Source of the DNA: Crotophaga sulcirostris
Lineage: Eukaryota; Chordata; Aves; Cuculiformes; Crotophagidae
NCBI GenBank assembly: GCA_013397455.1
Contig: VYZB01000722.1
Span: 1 to 64,000, forward strand
Direction: 5' to 3'
DNA length: 64,000 nt
Shown: positions 37,001 through 49,665 of the stretch, in pieces
Position numbering within the stretch: position 1 is the first letter of the stretch
Layout of the letters: the number at the start of each line of letters is the position of its first letter
Notes under the pieces: generated by a model
What the model was told of the DNA's origin: nothing
The model's database searches: none
What the model saw: only the letters and a program-made list of their open reading frames with translations
Program-made: the position numbers and the translations under genes

Positions 37001-38885
37001 TTTTTCTTATTCTCCTGGTCAAATGCAAGTTGTTTCAGTTCTCAGGACTGCACCCCACAGCCAGTGTTTCACAGGGCAGCGCTCCAGTAGCTCCCAGAAC
37101 ACCCAAGCACCTCGCCCAGGGCAGGCAGCCCCGCAGAGCTGAGCTCTGCCTGCTCTGCTGGGAGGTGGGGGAGGACTTGTTGGCCAAGTCAGATGAGCTC
37201 AGCAGTATTTTTGCCTCTTGCTTCCTTGATTTCTAGCAGATTTGTCTCATGGTTGAGCCCAGTGAGCAGATATGCAGCATTAATTGCCACTTTTCATTTC
37301 AAAATCAAATTATATTTCTAATTTGCATACTAGGGAAAGGAGATTTTAACTAGATCTTAAGGCATTTATAGGCACCCATTGACCACCACGTTGATCTGGA
37401 TCAAATAGTATATATGTGCTAAGTGTTATTGGCCCTCTATTTTGAAACAGAAGAGCCAGAGCTGTTAAAATTTTGACAGGTAAAGAAAATCTGTAACACA
37501 GCAGATCCTAATACAGATGTTGGCCTGCCTTTCCTTTGTAATCAACACTAAATAAACCTGCAAAAAAACCCCACATGCATGCATAAAAATAGATGTTTTA
37601 AAAATTCGTTTTTTCTAGATCTGGTTTCAATGTTCTGTTTTCTGTACTAAAATGGAAGGTCATAGTGTACAAACTCAATATTTTTTCTGCTCCTGAATTC
37701 TGTTATCCTCTTCTGCATGTGTATATGCAGTTGTTACATTAAGAATTTATGCAGATGCTTTAGTTTTTACAGTATTTTTTTTATTGTCCGTATAATAGAT
37801 GGAAACCAACTCACATTTCTTCCCTGTCTTTCTGCATTACAATATGATGAATTTGGGGTTTTTTTTCCCCAAAAGGTATTTTGCCATAGGAATTCCCACA
37901 AGGAATGTTATTACTTGCAGTGCCCTGTTCATGTAATTCCAGCCCCTTTCAATAAGGCATATAATGAGATGCGTTTCCCCTGAAGCTTAGATCTTCTATT
38001 GATAAAACAAGATGTATTACCAAGGCCATACCCTATGATCTGATTAGTTTGTTCTCTGACCTGTTTTTAATGACACTTGGGACTTCAGTTTTGAAAGGAA
38101 ACACACCTGGACAGTGCATAAAAAGAGAGCTCAGGCAGATGACATCTCAGAGCTGTATCGTGGCTGTATGTCCCCCCACCCCAATGATTGAAAATGTTAA
38201 TTATCTCACATTTGATAGTGATCGAAGTTACACAGACAGATTGTTATAAGAGCAATGGCACTTTTGACACAGTCCTCACTTCAACTGAGTGTTAAAAAAT
38301 AAATCATCAGAAGCAAAGGAAAAGGAAATCCGATCCAACTGTCCATTTCTGAGTCCAGTAAAATAATCCATAACACAGCCACATCAGGCAGAAAGTCACA
38401 ATTCCCCCACTTGCCCTTTAATCTGGCTGTGCTGGAGCTACCAGCTTCCAAGACCAGAAAAAAACCACTTCTCTTAAGATACCTTACCCATTACTTAGTA
38501 GCAGAAATGCCAATGTCCAGTACATTCAGGAGTATCCAAAGACCGTTATCAAATCTATTGTAAAATTTCTCATATTGACAAACTGCCTTATGCTTTATCC
38601 ACTCCTGTACACTCTCAGGAAATTATTGATACAACTCCTGAACTATGTGCATCACTGTGAATTGGAATGAGTTGTTTACATTATAACACAGTGCAAAATA
38701 TACGAAGGGAAAAACAAAAATAACTCAGTCAAGTCAAATCTAAAGACTATTTTAGGGAAGAAAACAGAAATGCTCTTTTGGAATTTATCTGGAAGAACTA
38801 GATGTCCATGCAAACACCAGTGTGCTTGGTTGAGATTTTGAAACCATGGGTTTGCATTTCACTGATCACAAACACTGGACACATA
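34036..38885. other. Intronic stretch, nothing recognised
   Basis: The sub-region 36200-36660 is GC-richer and open in several frames at once, which fits base composition more than coding. No splice-flanked exon or repeat is evident. Confidence 0.45.
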
Positions 38886-39391
38886 CACTGGAGTGTGTAC
38901 AGAGGAGAGCAACGAAGATGGTGAAGGGTTTGGAGCACAAGCCCTGTAAGGAGCGACTGAGGGAGCTGGGGTTGGTTAGCCTGGAGAAGAGGAGGCTCAG
39001 AAGAGACCTCATTGCTCTCTACAACTGCCTAAAAGGAGGTTGTAGTCAGGCAGGGGTTGGTCTCTTCTCTCAGGTGACCAGGGACAGAACTAGAGGACAT
39101 GGACTCAAGCTTCGTCAGGGAAAGCTTAGGCTTGATATTAGGAAAAAGTTCTTCCCTGAAAGGGTGATTGGCCATTGGAATGCGCTGCCCAGGGAGGTGG
39201 TGGAGTCACCAACCCTGGAGGTGTTTAAGAGGGATGAGGCACTCAGTGCCATGGTTTAGATGATGGGTTGATGTTGGTGTTGGGTTATAGGTTGGACTCG
39301 ATGATCTCAGAGGTCCTTTCCAACCTTGTGATACTGTAATACTGGGATACTGGGATACTGGGATACAGTGATACCATGATACTGTGATACC
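38886..39391 (+). mobile_element. CR1 LINE 3' end, copy 7, with expanded tail
   Basis: It includes about 370 bp of ORF2 (from [20 protein letters not shown] to the stop at 39257-39259), the 3' UTR and an unusually long tail of octamers (39332-39391). Within the tail the unit changes from GATACTGT to GATACTGG for several copies. A 6-nt in-frame deletion after VFKR removes two residues seen in other copies. The frame is otherwise intact. Confidence 0.93.
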
Positions 39392-42300
39392 CTTTCCAGC
39401 AGTAATCCTTTACTCCGGGCCACAGGCTCAGACCTGACTCGGAGGGAAGGATGCCTCTAACTGAGCTGCCAAGTACAGCTCTGGGAGCACAGGCTTGTCA
39501 CCCCCACACCCACCCTTTGCAGGGTTGCCATCCCCTTACCGACCAGACTCAAACTTATTCATTTGCAAAATGTGACAAAAATCACAGCCTGAGGTGGTGT
39601 AGCCATGTAACTTGTACATTATACACCTTTCATTAAAGAAAGGGTAAATGGAGCAACCTATTAATGAATACATCTTACAAGCCCCAAAAAATGTGAAAAC
39701 AAACAAACATTTCATAATACATATAAAAAGGCTTTTCAATTAACATCCTGTTTTGAATACACGGCTGAGTCACTGCAGCCCCTGGCAACAGCCTGCCAAC
39801 ATCTCAGCCCAGCATACTTAGACACTTCTGGCAGTGTTTCCATCCCCCTACACATCAACAACAAGCCTATTTATTATCCAGCCTGCCTGATCTACAGTGC
39901 AATGCAGCCAGGACCTGAAGCTATTTCTTTAAGACTGAATGCGTCAAGACATGAAAATGATTAATCAACATGAAAAGGTTTAAAACCTGCGAGAAAACTG
40001 CTCTAAGTAAAGCCTCTGTAAAGCAAAGATTGCAGCATTCTGAAAGTTGGGGTTTTCCACAGGCTGACAGTACTGGGATGCTTTACTACTTCTCCCTCGA
40101 CGTTGTGATCAGAGTGGTAGACGGACAGGCAATGGCTGTTTGATGCTACTTTCAGTCTGAGAGACCTTCAGGGTACAGCTATACAACCTTTTGAAGGCAA
40201 ATGCAATCCTGGTCTGCAAAATTCTGTCCCAGAAGAACAGAAAACATGTTTGTACAGTGTCAAGACCCAGCTAAGAACCAGTGCATCTTGTCAGAGTTCA
40301 AAGCATAAAAAAAGTAAACACGTACACCTGCAAGACACTTGATACTGACATGGTATGGGGGAAAACAGCATGTAAATGCAGCAAATGAGACAGATTCAGT
40401 TTTGCTACAATAAAGAGATACCTTGCACCAGCTTCCACTGCCCAGCTGAGAAGAAATGCAAGATAGGGAAGGTGCTGGTACATAATTCCAATGCATTCTG
40501 GAGCCCCAAGGTAATGAAGGCACAGATTTAGCCAATATCAGAATAAAAGGATGGCAGTCGTCGTTCTGTGCTTATCCATGCAAATCACATGGCAGTATTA
40601 CAAGCATTAAAGCTCTGAGAGAGGCACTGAAATGATGCTAGATTTTAGAGTTAGTTTCTGTGTCTTTAACTGCAAAGGTGCTATGGAGCATTGCACTATT
40701 TAAAGGGAAGAGAAAGAGGCAAAGGCAATAGTTTTGAGGGCTGCCATTCAGCTACTCTACTGTGAAAAGACAGGTGAAACAAAGCAACACACTTCAGCAT
40801 AAGTAAATATAGCTCAAATGTATTTGCTGTTTTTCAATTAAAAAAATTTCCTTCGCTACAATAATGTTTGCAGTGATGAGAGCTCTGACTTAAATTTCCC
40901 CTCATTTTATCTGTTGCATATTTATTTTGTAATATGGACATTAATGTTAAAAAACATACACACATACATACTTTATATAAGGAATTCCTTCCAGTTTTTA
41001 AGGAAATGCAGTTTTTCCAAATGCTGCCATTGTTACAGACTTAGACAATGAGAGCTTCACCACAGAAATTAATTACAGCAGGGACTGCGCAAAATAATCT
41101 TTTCCTTGCAACCTTATCACAGAGCTGCTGAACTACCTCTGGCCAAGTTCCTTGTCTGTAAACACTAAAGCTTCAAGTACTGAATAAATGATGGCATTTG
41201 GAACTTTTGCCAAGCTAGGAATGTCTGAAATCTCCAGTACATTTCACATGAATAGGAAAGAACAACTGGATGACAGTAATTTCTGGGCACCTGGCAACAC
41301 CGAGTGATCCAGAGGAGCATAGATTACTATGTTTTGGCTGAGTGAAGTGAACAGTCACTCATAAGATTAGACTCTTCATTTAAACTTAGGAAAATGAAAT
41401 GTTTTCCTTGCCCTCTTTCTTTGCTTCCTCCTTGCATCCTTCACATTAGTTCAATTGAGTCACAGTAGTTCTCTTTACTCAGCAAATCTCTTTACAATTA
41501 CATTTGAAATGGCAAGGGATCATCTTAACAGATTCAAAATAGGACCTCTTACAGACTTTGAAGTCTCCCTTTTTAAAGTTCATAAAAGGTGGAAAAACTT
41601 AGGCTCAAAAGTAGACTGGGAACATCAGTGTATGTTTTGGAGTACAGAACCAAGCAATGTGATCGTTCCTAAAGAAAGGGATACTCGACGCTCATGACTT
41701 TATCAAGTCATCCAACCAGGGAGAAAAAAGTCAGTAAGAAATCAGTAGTGACAATTTCACTTAATCTGGGCCTACATGCTTCTCTTTAACAGCTGGCCTT
41801 GATGAAAGAATCTCCTTAGAGACTTTAAGAAAGGCTGAATTTATCATGTAAGAGCTCCTGGTAATTTTCATCACCTCAAAATCACGAAGTGCAGAACCGT
41901 GCAGAGGGCCTGGAAGGATGAATTCTGTCCTGCTCTATCGGCTCCCGCCTCCCTCACAAGCTGCTCACACAGAATCACAGGGGGAAATTTCTCTTCTTCC
42001 AACACAACTTTAAATTCAGCAAAGCACAATCCCATCTCCTCTGCTCATTAGTGCTTGGATGCAAGTGCACACATACCTGACTTACATCCTGTGTTTAGGA
42101 GAGCAGGACAGGATGAACTCCCTGTGGTCCCCTCCAGACACACTCCATGAAAACACACACCAGACCCACAGGAGAAGCTGCAAGGAGTCCTGTGTGCCTT
42201 GCATCTTCTGTGTAGTGTCATGCCATCCTCACAGACACAAACAAAAGCCATCTTTACATCAGGATGGATGGGCAAAGGCAACACATCCACGAAGAAACAG

Positions 42301-45300
42301 CTAGCCAAAAGGCTCCTTTGACCTTTTACTGGACGTTCCTTCTCTCAAATCAATGTAGAGAATTGCTTCCAAGCTTGGTTGGATTCAACACCAGTTCCAG
42401 GTTTATCAGCTGCAACAGAATTCTCAACTGATTAAAGACAGTTTTCACTATTACTATTTCTATCGGCAAAGATGTTCCAATTTTTATCTGCATTTTAAAC
42501 TGCTTCATGGGACTTAGTTCTTCCTATTTAGAAGTGAAGGTGAGACTCCTACAGCAACTATAATTATCAAAGGGCCTGTTTGTAAGGTAAGCAAGGCTAG
42601 CAAAAACTCACCACATGAACGGGCCACACACTCCAGTTCCTCCTCTGCGGAGCCTTTCAAAGCTCTGCTTTCAAGTCCATAACACTCCACATGATCACTG
42701 AGGCACAGGCATCCCCAGAGAGTTATGAAATATGAGGCTGCAATATAGGTAAGGAAAAAGGACACACCATGCTTTGCTGAGGGCCTGTGGACACAAATTT
42801 CAGGTCACTGTGAGTTTATCATACACACTGTCCACTCCTTTCATTCTTCCAACAAACTAAAATCCTTTATTTACGATAGTTAAGACAAAAGACAATTTCT
42901 TTTTAAGAATTCCAAAATTTCCGTGTTTTTTTTTTTTCTGGTTTTATCTATTTTTGGCAAGTACAAGGAGATTAGAAAAACAGACTCAGCTCTTCCCTAA
43001 CAAAAGTGAACTGCAAAAATCAGGGTGGTTGAAACATATAAAATTTATAATGTACCAGTTTTGTGTTAACTCTGCTTCTCTGTGTTTTCTAAATGTGAAG
43101 CAAAAATACTGACATCTTGACAGAGAGCATGATTTTAAAAAGCCCTAAAGCAGACTTTGACAATATGTTAGGCCTGACTGAATTCAAAGTGTGCCTTCCT
43201 GAATCAGCATTGTAGTCTACTGAAAAGATCTTATCCAGCATATTGAAGTTTCCATTTTAAGTTAGATTTCAGCCTTACTTCAGGCATTTCGTTCACCTTG
43301 GACAGAAGCAGAGTGGACAGCTGCATGTTGATGGATTTGTATGCATTTCTAGCCAGCTCACCTTTATACTTTATCACTAATGCAACATTTGTGTGGTAAA
43401 CTGTCAAGGCGCATTACTCAAAACAACCTTCTGCAACAGAGCTTTTATACAGCAACAGAAATACTTCTTTTCACTTGAGGTCTGCAAAGGCTTTTTGGAG
43501 GGGTTCTTGGGGTTTTTATTTGCTAGAGCTCAGCTTGCAAGAAAATTACAATGTAGTGTTCCTTTAGGAAAGAGCTGATTAACTGTAACCAAAACCAACA
43601 CCATATTTATGCAAATTCAGATTAGGACAATGAAATCTCATACCTCAGAATATAAAGAGTTGCCATGGGATTATTCCCCCACTCCCCACCCCACTGCAAG
43701 GACAGGGTAAGGCAGGAGAGGAGATGGTGCCTTATTCGAAGCTAAACAGAGCGCAGGAGACAAGACAGACGGAGCTGCTGTAGTAAATCTTATGTTAGCA
43801 TTTGCCATCTGGCAAGTGATCCGTGGCTCATGTGAAATGAGTGGGTGGTCATGGTCCAGTTTGCACGAGACATTTTTGGGGATCAGAGCAAAACCAAAAC
43901 AAAACATTGCAATTGGCACCAACCGCTGCTCTTGTTAGCGGCTTTTGTCAGGCGAAGGACCAAACAAAACTGAAGACTAAACCTTCTCCCTCCCACAGAC
44001 CTGGTCACAATTTCAGAAGGAGATAAAAGCAAGCTCGTATAAAAAGAGGGGAAGTTTGTAATGACTCTGGCTCTGTCGTTCTGTTTGAGGTAAAGAAAAC
44101 AGATTTCAGCCCTTAGGTCAGCTGGTGACTTTACCTACCCCGCTCTGTCAATCACCCTTCTCTGTAGATCAACCTTGGAGCCATGAAAGGCACGGGAAAT
44201 GTACAGCTCTGATCTCTTTTTCTGGGTAGATCTGATCCTAAAATCTTAATCTAACTTCACATAAGGTTACTATCTGAAAAAAAAAGTTTTAATTTGTTTG
44301 AATATGTTTTAATAATAGCTGTGGAAAGTGAAGGCTCTTTTATAAAACTATTTATAGATGAAAACAATGCTTAACAGCAGGTTTTCTACGTTACAGAATT
44401 ATGTTTCAAAGGTTACCCTGCTGAAAAAGAGCCAAATACTACAGCATTTATGTTGGCTCAAATTTAATACAATGCAGACTTTTCAAGCACAATTACCTTT
44501 AAAGGAAACCATATGGTAATAGCAGACTTGCTTTTCCTTAACAACCTGGAATGCTTTCATTTTGAACTTCCAAGTTAAAAAGGCTTCAGGATTGGCTATG
44601 TACAACATTCCTTTTATTTCAAAGAACACCACTCATTTAGCACATAGCAACAGCGTGAAGCAGCACCATAGGGATTTTTAATTCGGCCAACTCACTGAGC
44701 AACTCTGAATCCTACTTCAACTGTGGATGAACAACAAAAGCAAATCATAACTCCCATTTGCTCAAATAGCATCAAAGCAGCTACGAAAAGGCAAACTTGA
44801 TTGTACTCTGTTTACAGCATCAAGGAATGAATGCTGAAGTAATATTTATTTTTTAAGGATTTGCTTAGTAGCTTATAATTTTGAAATAAAGGATTTAAAC
44901 AAATAATCTTGTGAGTTCTCAACGGCTTTCCTTTCACAAACCAAAACTTACATGGGAACGCTAAGTATCCTGACAAAAATACTAATCTGAATAAATCTAT
45001 AAGATTAATAGAAGAATTAAAAGCATTTTTCTATAATCTCTTTAACATTTTAATTTTAGCTGTTATTTGCAATGACTGTGAAATAAACATTTACAGACCA
45101 AAGTCAGGATGTTGTTTACGGCCGTCCTTCACTTCCCAGTTTTCAGGGATACACCTGGCTCGTCAGAACCCCAGGGGGGAGCTTGTAATACCAGCAGGGA
45201 AAAAAAAAAGGGCATTTTCAGACTTGCTGACTACACTACTTGAACACAGAAGGTCATATGTATGGGAGATTATAGTTTTTTTCTGATTGCTTTTCAGTAT

Positions 45301-46261
45301 ACAACCACAAATTAAAAATCATCAGTAAATGTGTACTGACGATTTCTAGATGTTATAAGAAAGAGAAGTTTCTAGCACAGCAGAACCCTTAAATCTACAC
45401 AGAAATGTAACATACAAATACACATTTGGCAGTATCCTTTAAGGAAGCATTAGCAAAGGCAAGGTAAAATTACTGTGGTTTGCTTAGCTATCCTTCTTTT
45501 TGTTTTGGCATAGCAGTGTACAGTCTTGAATCAACAGGAAACTTCTTTCATCCATCTGATGATATATATCAATGATAAAGCCTTTCAGAAGACATTTCCA
45601 TGGTTCTAGGTGCTTAAAATATGTTGACATTTTAACAATACGTATTCTTAACCTCTTTTAGTCAAACAATAGAAAACAACTAGAAGCTCTGGCAAAGCTG
45701 ATTGAAACCTGTCTAGGCCTGACCAGCAGCAAGACGACCCTAACTAACTGACTTACATTTCCCAAGTCCTTTTAAGAAATGAACTTCCCGAACAAAAACA
45801 AGGAATATTAAACACAACAGGTATAGACCACTAAATTGTGAAGCTGCATCTCCACTGCAACCGGAGTGCTGTGCCCGCAGGCTGGTGCCAGCTCTGCTCC
45901 ACCAACAGCAGAGGCTGCAGGGCACTGCTCAGGCTTGCTGGGAACACTGGGTACACCTGGCTTGCTGGTTCAGGTGTGCCTCAGCATGCTGCAACTCTGC
46001 CTGCAGCAGTGCTGTAGAAATACCACAAATGTACTGATAAGGAAATCAATCTGTTAGGGTCACATATTTCAAAAGCAGCAGGTTTTTTTCCTTCGAAGCT
46101 ATTAATGCTAAAGTAGAGATGAAAAATATATTGCTATAGTCCTGCAAGATGATATATTTATCTGACCTCAACAAAGAAAAAACAGCATTCACATTTGCAG
46201 AATGTTTTTCCTACTTACAAAAATACTTTCTCCAAACTTCATTGGACAATTTCATTTGTGA
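39392..46261. other. Intronic stretch, nothing recognised
   Basis: AT-rich, with a poly-T run at 42925-42938 and scattered short CA and A runs. No exon, old LINE or SINE is confidently recognisable. Confidence 0.45.
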
Positions 46262-46512
46262 TGGAACTAGAGGGCATGGACTCAAGCTTCATCAGGGAAA
46301 GATTAGACTTGATGTTAGGAAAAAGTTCTTCCCTGAAAGGGTGATTGGCCATTGGAATGTGGTGGTGGAGTTGCCAACCCTGGAGGTGTTTAAGAGGAGA
46401 TTGGATGAGGTACTCAGTGCCATGGTTTAGATGATGGGTTGGTGTTGGGTTCTAGGTTGGACTCGATGATCTCAGAGGTCCTTTCCAACCTTGTGATACT
46501 GTGAAACTGTGT
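46262..46512 (+). mobile_element. CR1 LINE 3' end, copy 8
   Basis: It begins GGAACTAGAGGGCATGG and contains the ORF2 end with a net 12-nt in-frame loss after GHWN (missing ALPR-type residues), the 3' UTR and one worn octamer tail. It shares the 5' truncation point with copies 1, 5 and 6. Confidence 0.92.
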
Positions 46513-48594
46513 CAAACAAGATTAGATTTCCTGACTGAATGATCAGCCATGAATCTAAATATTTTTTAAAATAAGCAACAATTATTTTTAATGGAATACT
46601 ACAGAACTTAATTTGTTACGGCGCACACAGCTTTTCTGAAGTCATCAGACACAGCTGGTATACAATTTTTAACCAGTGAGTAAAGCAGGAGCATGGTACA
46701 ATCATCATAAAACTTGATAAGGTTCTGAAGGGCAGAAAAAAATCAAAACACCCCACTAACCCAAAAGAACAAAACCAAAACCCCAAAAATCTGTTGAATC
46801 TTTCACCAGTATATACAGCCAGTGGTGCTCAGTGAAAGAAGGGTAAAGGAAGGTCATTGAACGGTTCTCTGCTGTCTGCCCTGTTCTGTAGGGCTTGTTC
46901 TTCCCATAAGGCACAGGTGCATAAATTAACGGTGGGTATTTCTTGACTTTAACAAACCACTCGTATTATCTGTGGTTGTTCCAAACAGACCAGGGTGATC
47001 ATTGTCAACAGCTGGAGAGAAAGCATTTTCAAAAACTTTTTTAGTATCAAATGTTGCTCATCTAGTAGTTAAGGAAAAAGCTTTGGATTAAAACACACGG
47101 CACGCCAAGAGCTGTTATACTAATACCTAGATATTAAATTTCTACAGGTCTTTCATCCCCAAAATAGGAAACTATACAGAACTAGTGCCATAGGCTTCCT
47201 GTAGGTTGGGTTTCCACTAATATTCCACATAAGCGTAAAGTTACATTGATGCCAAATGGAAGATTTCCATTTTAATCTGCTTTAGATCACGAGCACCATT
47301 CCGGTGAAGGCAGAGAGAGCCAGGGAGAACAGAGGCAGCTCATGGAAAGAGAGGATGGCATGGTTTTTCCAGTAAAGCTATCCAGTTGAAGACATTATGG
47401 AATTACAATCTCAAAAAAAGTGTGCAAAATAAATAGACATTTATAACACCTGTATGGTACAGGATGGCTCCTGCGCTTAAACACAAGTTCTCTGAAATGT
47501 AGCAACACCTGAGGCTCCATGAAAGCTTCTTTTCAGCAGCATACACGTTACCCAGCTGTGCATTAAAATAGCCAAAAGCCATAATTTTTATAGCAAGAAC
47601 AATGTAAGTAAGAAAAAATCAGCAACTTAACTATAACATCAATTTAGCAGTTAACAATTTGTGTGAAAAACTAAAAGAAATACTTTAATCATAGCAACTA
47701 GTCTGGGCCTCAGCTTCATCCTTCTTCATAAAAGTATAAAAGCTGCCTTTAAACCCTTTAGAATTCTCCAAAACTATATTCCAAGATCTACTGTCCCACA
47801 TACCAAGTGTTTCTGTGGTGACTCCTCTTCCAAACAATTCCAGCCCCATTCTCTCTCTCCTGGACTATTTGGCAAACTCATAACTTGGTCCCCTGCAATG
47901 CCAGCACTTCAGACTGACTGTAGCACAAAGAAAGCTGCTTTAAGACAGACAACACATTCTGTCCCAGTCAGTTCTGAAAACATTAGTGACAACTATTTAA
48001 GAAAAAGTTCCAGAAGAGGCAACAAAGTCCCTTTTAATGACCGAAGAGAAAAGATGTAAAGAAGTTACTGTATAGCTTCTTTAAATAACAACTCAAAACA
48101 TAGGAGGAGGGATGTTAGACAGTTAAATACGTAAAAATCCCACTATTATCAACAGAAATTATTTATTCTACTACAATGAATTGTACTTTGGAGAGGATTT
48201 ATTTCATCATTGATATTTACCTCAGAGAAAACTGCCCAAAACCAAAATGCATACCCTTTGCCTGAGTGAAGTTTATCAGACGGCTCTGTTGTTTTTCTTT
48301 TTCTCTAATCTCATAGTAATGGAGTATCAAGGTGAAGAAAAGCACTGAAGAAAAACACACAGTGGAGGAAGACCAGCAGATGTTCAAAGCCCTGCACAAC
48401 TAAGATGTGTTATGAAAGGACAGAGGGTTAAGTCAACCCATTCGCACAGAATGCCTCTCTGATCAGGATCTAGGACTGTTATTTCAACCTGTCTGTTCTG
48501 CTCCAAAAGACCTTCAGTGAACAATTATGCAGAGAGCTCCAATGCAACTGTGTCTACAGCCTGCAGCAGATATTCAAATATTTTCTCTTCACAG
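46513..48594. other. Intronic stretch, nothing recognised
   Basis: AT-rich unique-looking DNA, with no feature I can support. Confidence 0.5.
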
Positions 48595-48795
48595 CTGGGT
48601 GGGATCAATGGTCATTTAACCCAGCAGCCTGTCCCCACTAGTGGCAACAGGAGAGCACATCCTGCTTCAGAAAGTGGCTGAGCTATTCATCTTGAACTTT
48701 GTTAGCAACTAATGTCATTAAATTAGGGACGTTAGAGGGTATCCCTCTAGCTATTCCCTTTAGAATCTGTTTATGGCATGTGTTCATGAATTTGC
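48595..48795 (-). repeat. Ancient CR1/L3-like LINE 3' relic
   Basis: GGGATCAATGGTC, ACCCAGCAGCCTGTCCCC, AGTGGCAACAGG and CTGCTTCAG are collinear with the antisense of the old reptile/bird CR1 3' end that reads GATGGACCATTGGTCTGACC on its sense strand. It is much older than the nine young copies. Confidence 0.5.
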
Positions 48796-49594
48796 CTGAT
48801 CTAAGCTGCACCACCTGATTGCTGGATGGATTCTCCTTAGGCTTTTTTCATTTTCAGTAACGGGAAGAAAAATATATCCTGTTTTAAAATTCCTCTGACA
48901 GTTACTGGTGGAATTAAGAAAAACATACTCTTCAGCCATCAGTAACACAAGTCTTTCTCCATTTGTAGGATCCTCCATTTGCAGATGTCTAGGCTACTCT
49001 TGAGTAAGACACCAATTTTCCAGTTCTTTAGTTTAACAGACTTGTATGCAGAAACTTCATCTGTAGTAAGATAAAGGAGCTAATGAACATCAGATTTAAG
49101 GCACTCTTTGAGTGACTGAAGTTCTTACTGAGATGGATGCCAGGATGAATACAGCAAGGCCAGAAAAGCTGACATGGGACGAGTCAGCCCTAAGGCTCAG
49201 CTGCTACATCTTACAGTACTGTGGCTTTGCTACTTGCTTAATTCAAAAAACATGAGAAGTGGATCTACAAAACAAAGTGTCATTATTTCCAGAGGAGAAA
49301 CAAAACCCCAAAATACTGTGTATTCATGCAGACTTTAATACACAGTGTAATGTTGCCACATCAGTGCCCAGACTATGGACACCATACCATAAGGGGTCTG
49401 CAGTCCCATCAGTCATCCTGGTGAATTCGTGGCTCAAATGCACATTTGTTATGCCCAGCTAATACGTGTTCACATTTTTGCACATCTGCCTTTTCAAGCC
49501 AGGCCCTTTATTCATCAGCCTTCGGTAAACACATGTGGTGTTAAAGAAGAACTACATCAGTGCTACCCAGCTTTAGTAATTTACCACTCATTCC

Positions 49595-49665
49595 TCTAAG
49601 TCATAAAACGTTATTACCCCCTTGCAGACAGGGAACAAAACACGGGGAGGGTAAGGTTCAGATTC
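49595..49665 (-). repeat. MIR-like relic, antisense
   Basis: CATAAAACGTTATTACCCCC, then TTGCAGACAGGGAACAAAAC and GGGGAGGGTAAGG follow the antisense MIR order (TTATCCCCATTTTACAGATGAGGAAAC to GAGAGGTTAAG). Confidence 0.55.

Noticed and set aside
44030..44050. TATA-like GTATAAAAAGAG
   Set aside because: An isolated motif in AT-rich DNA with no CpG patch, transcript or open frame downstream.
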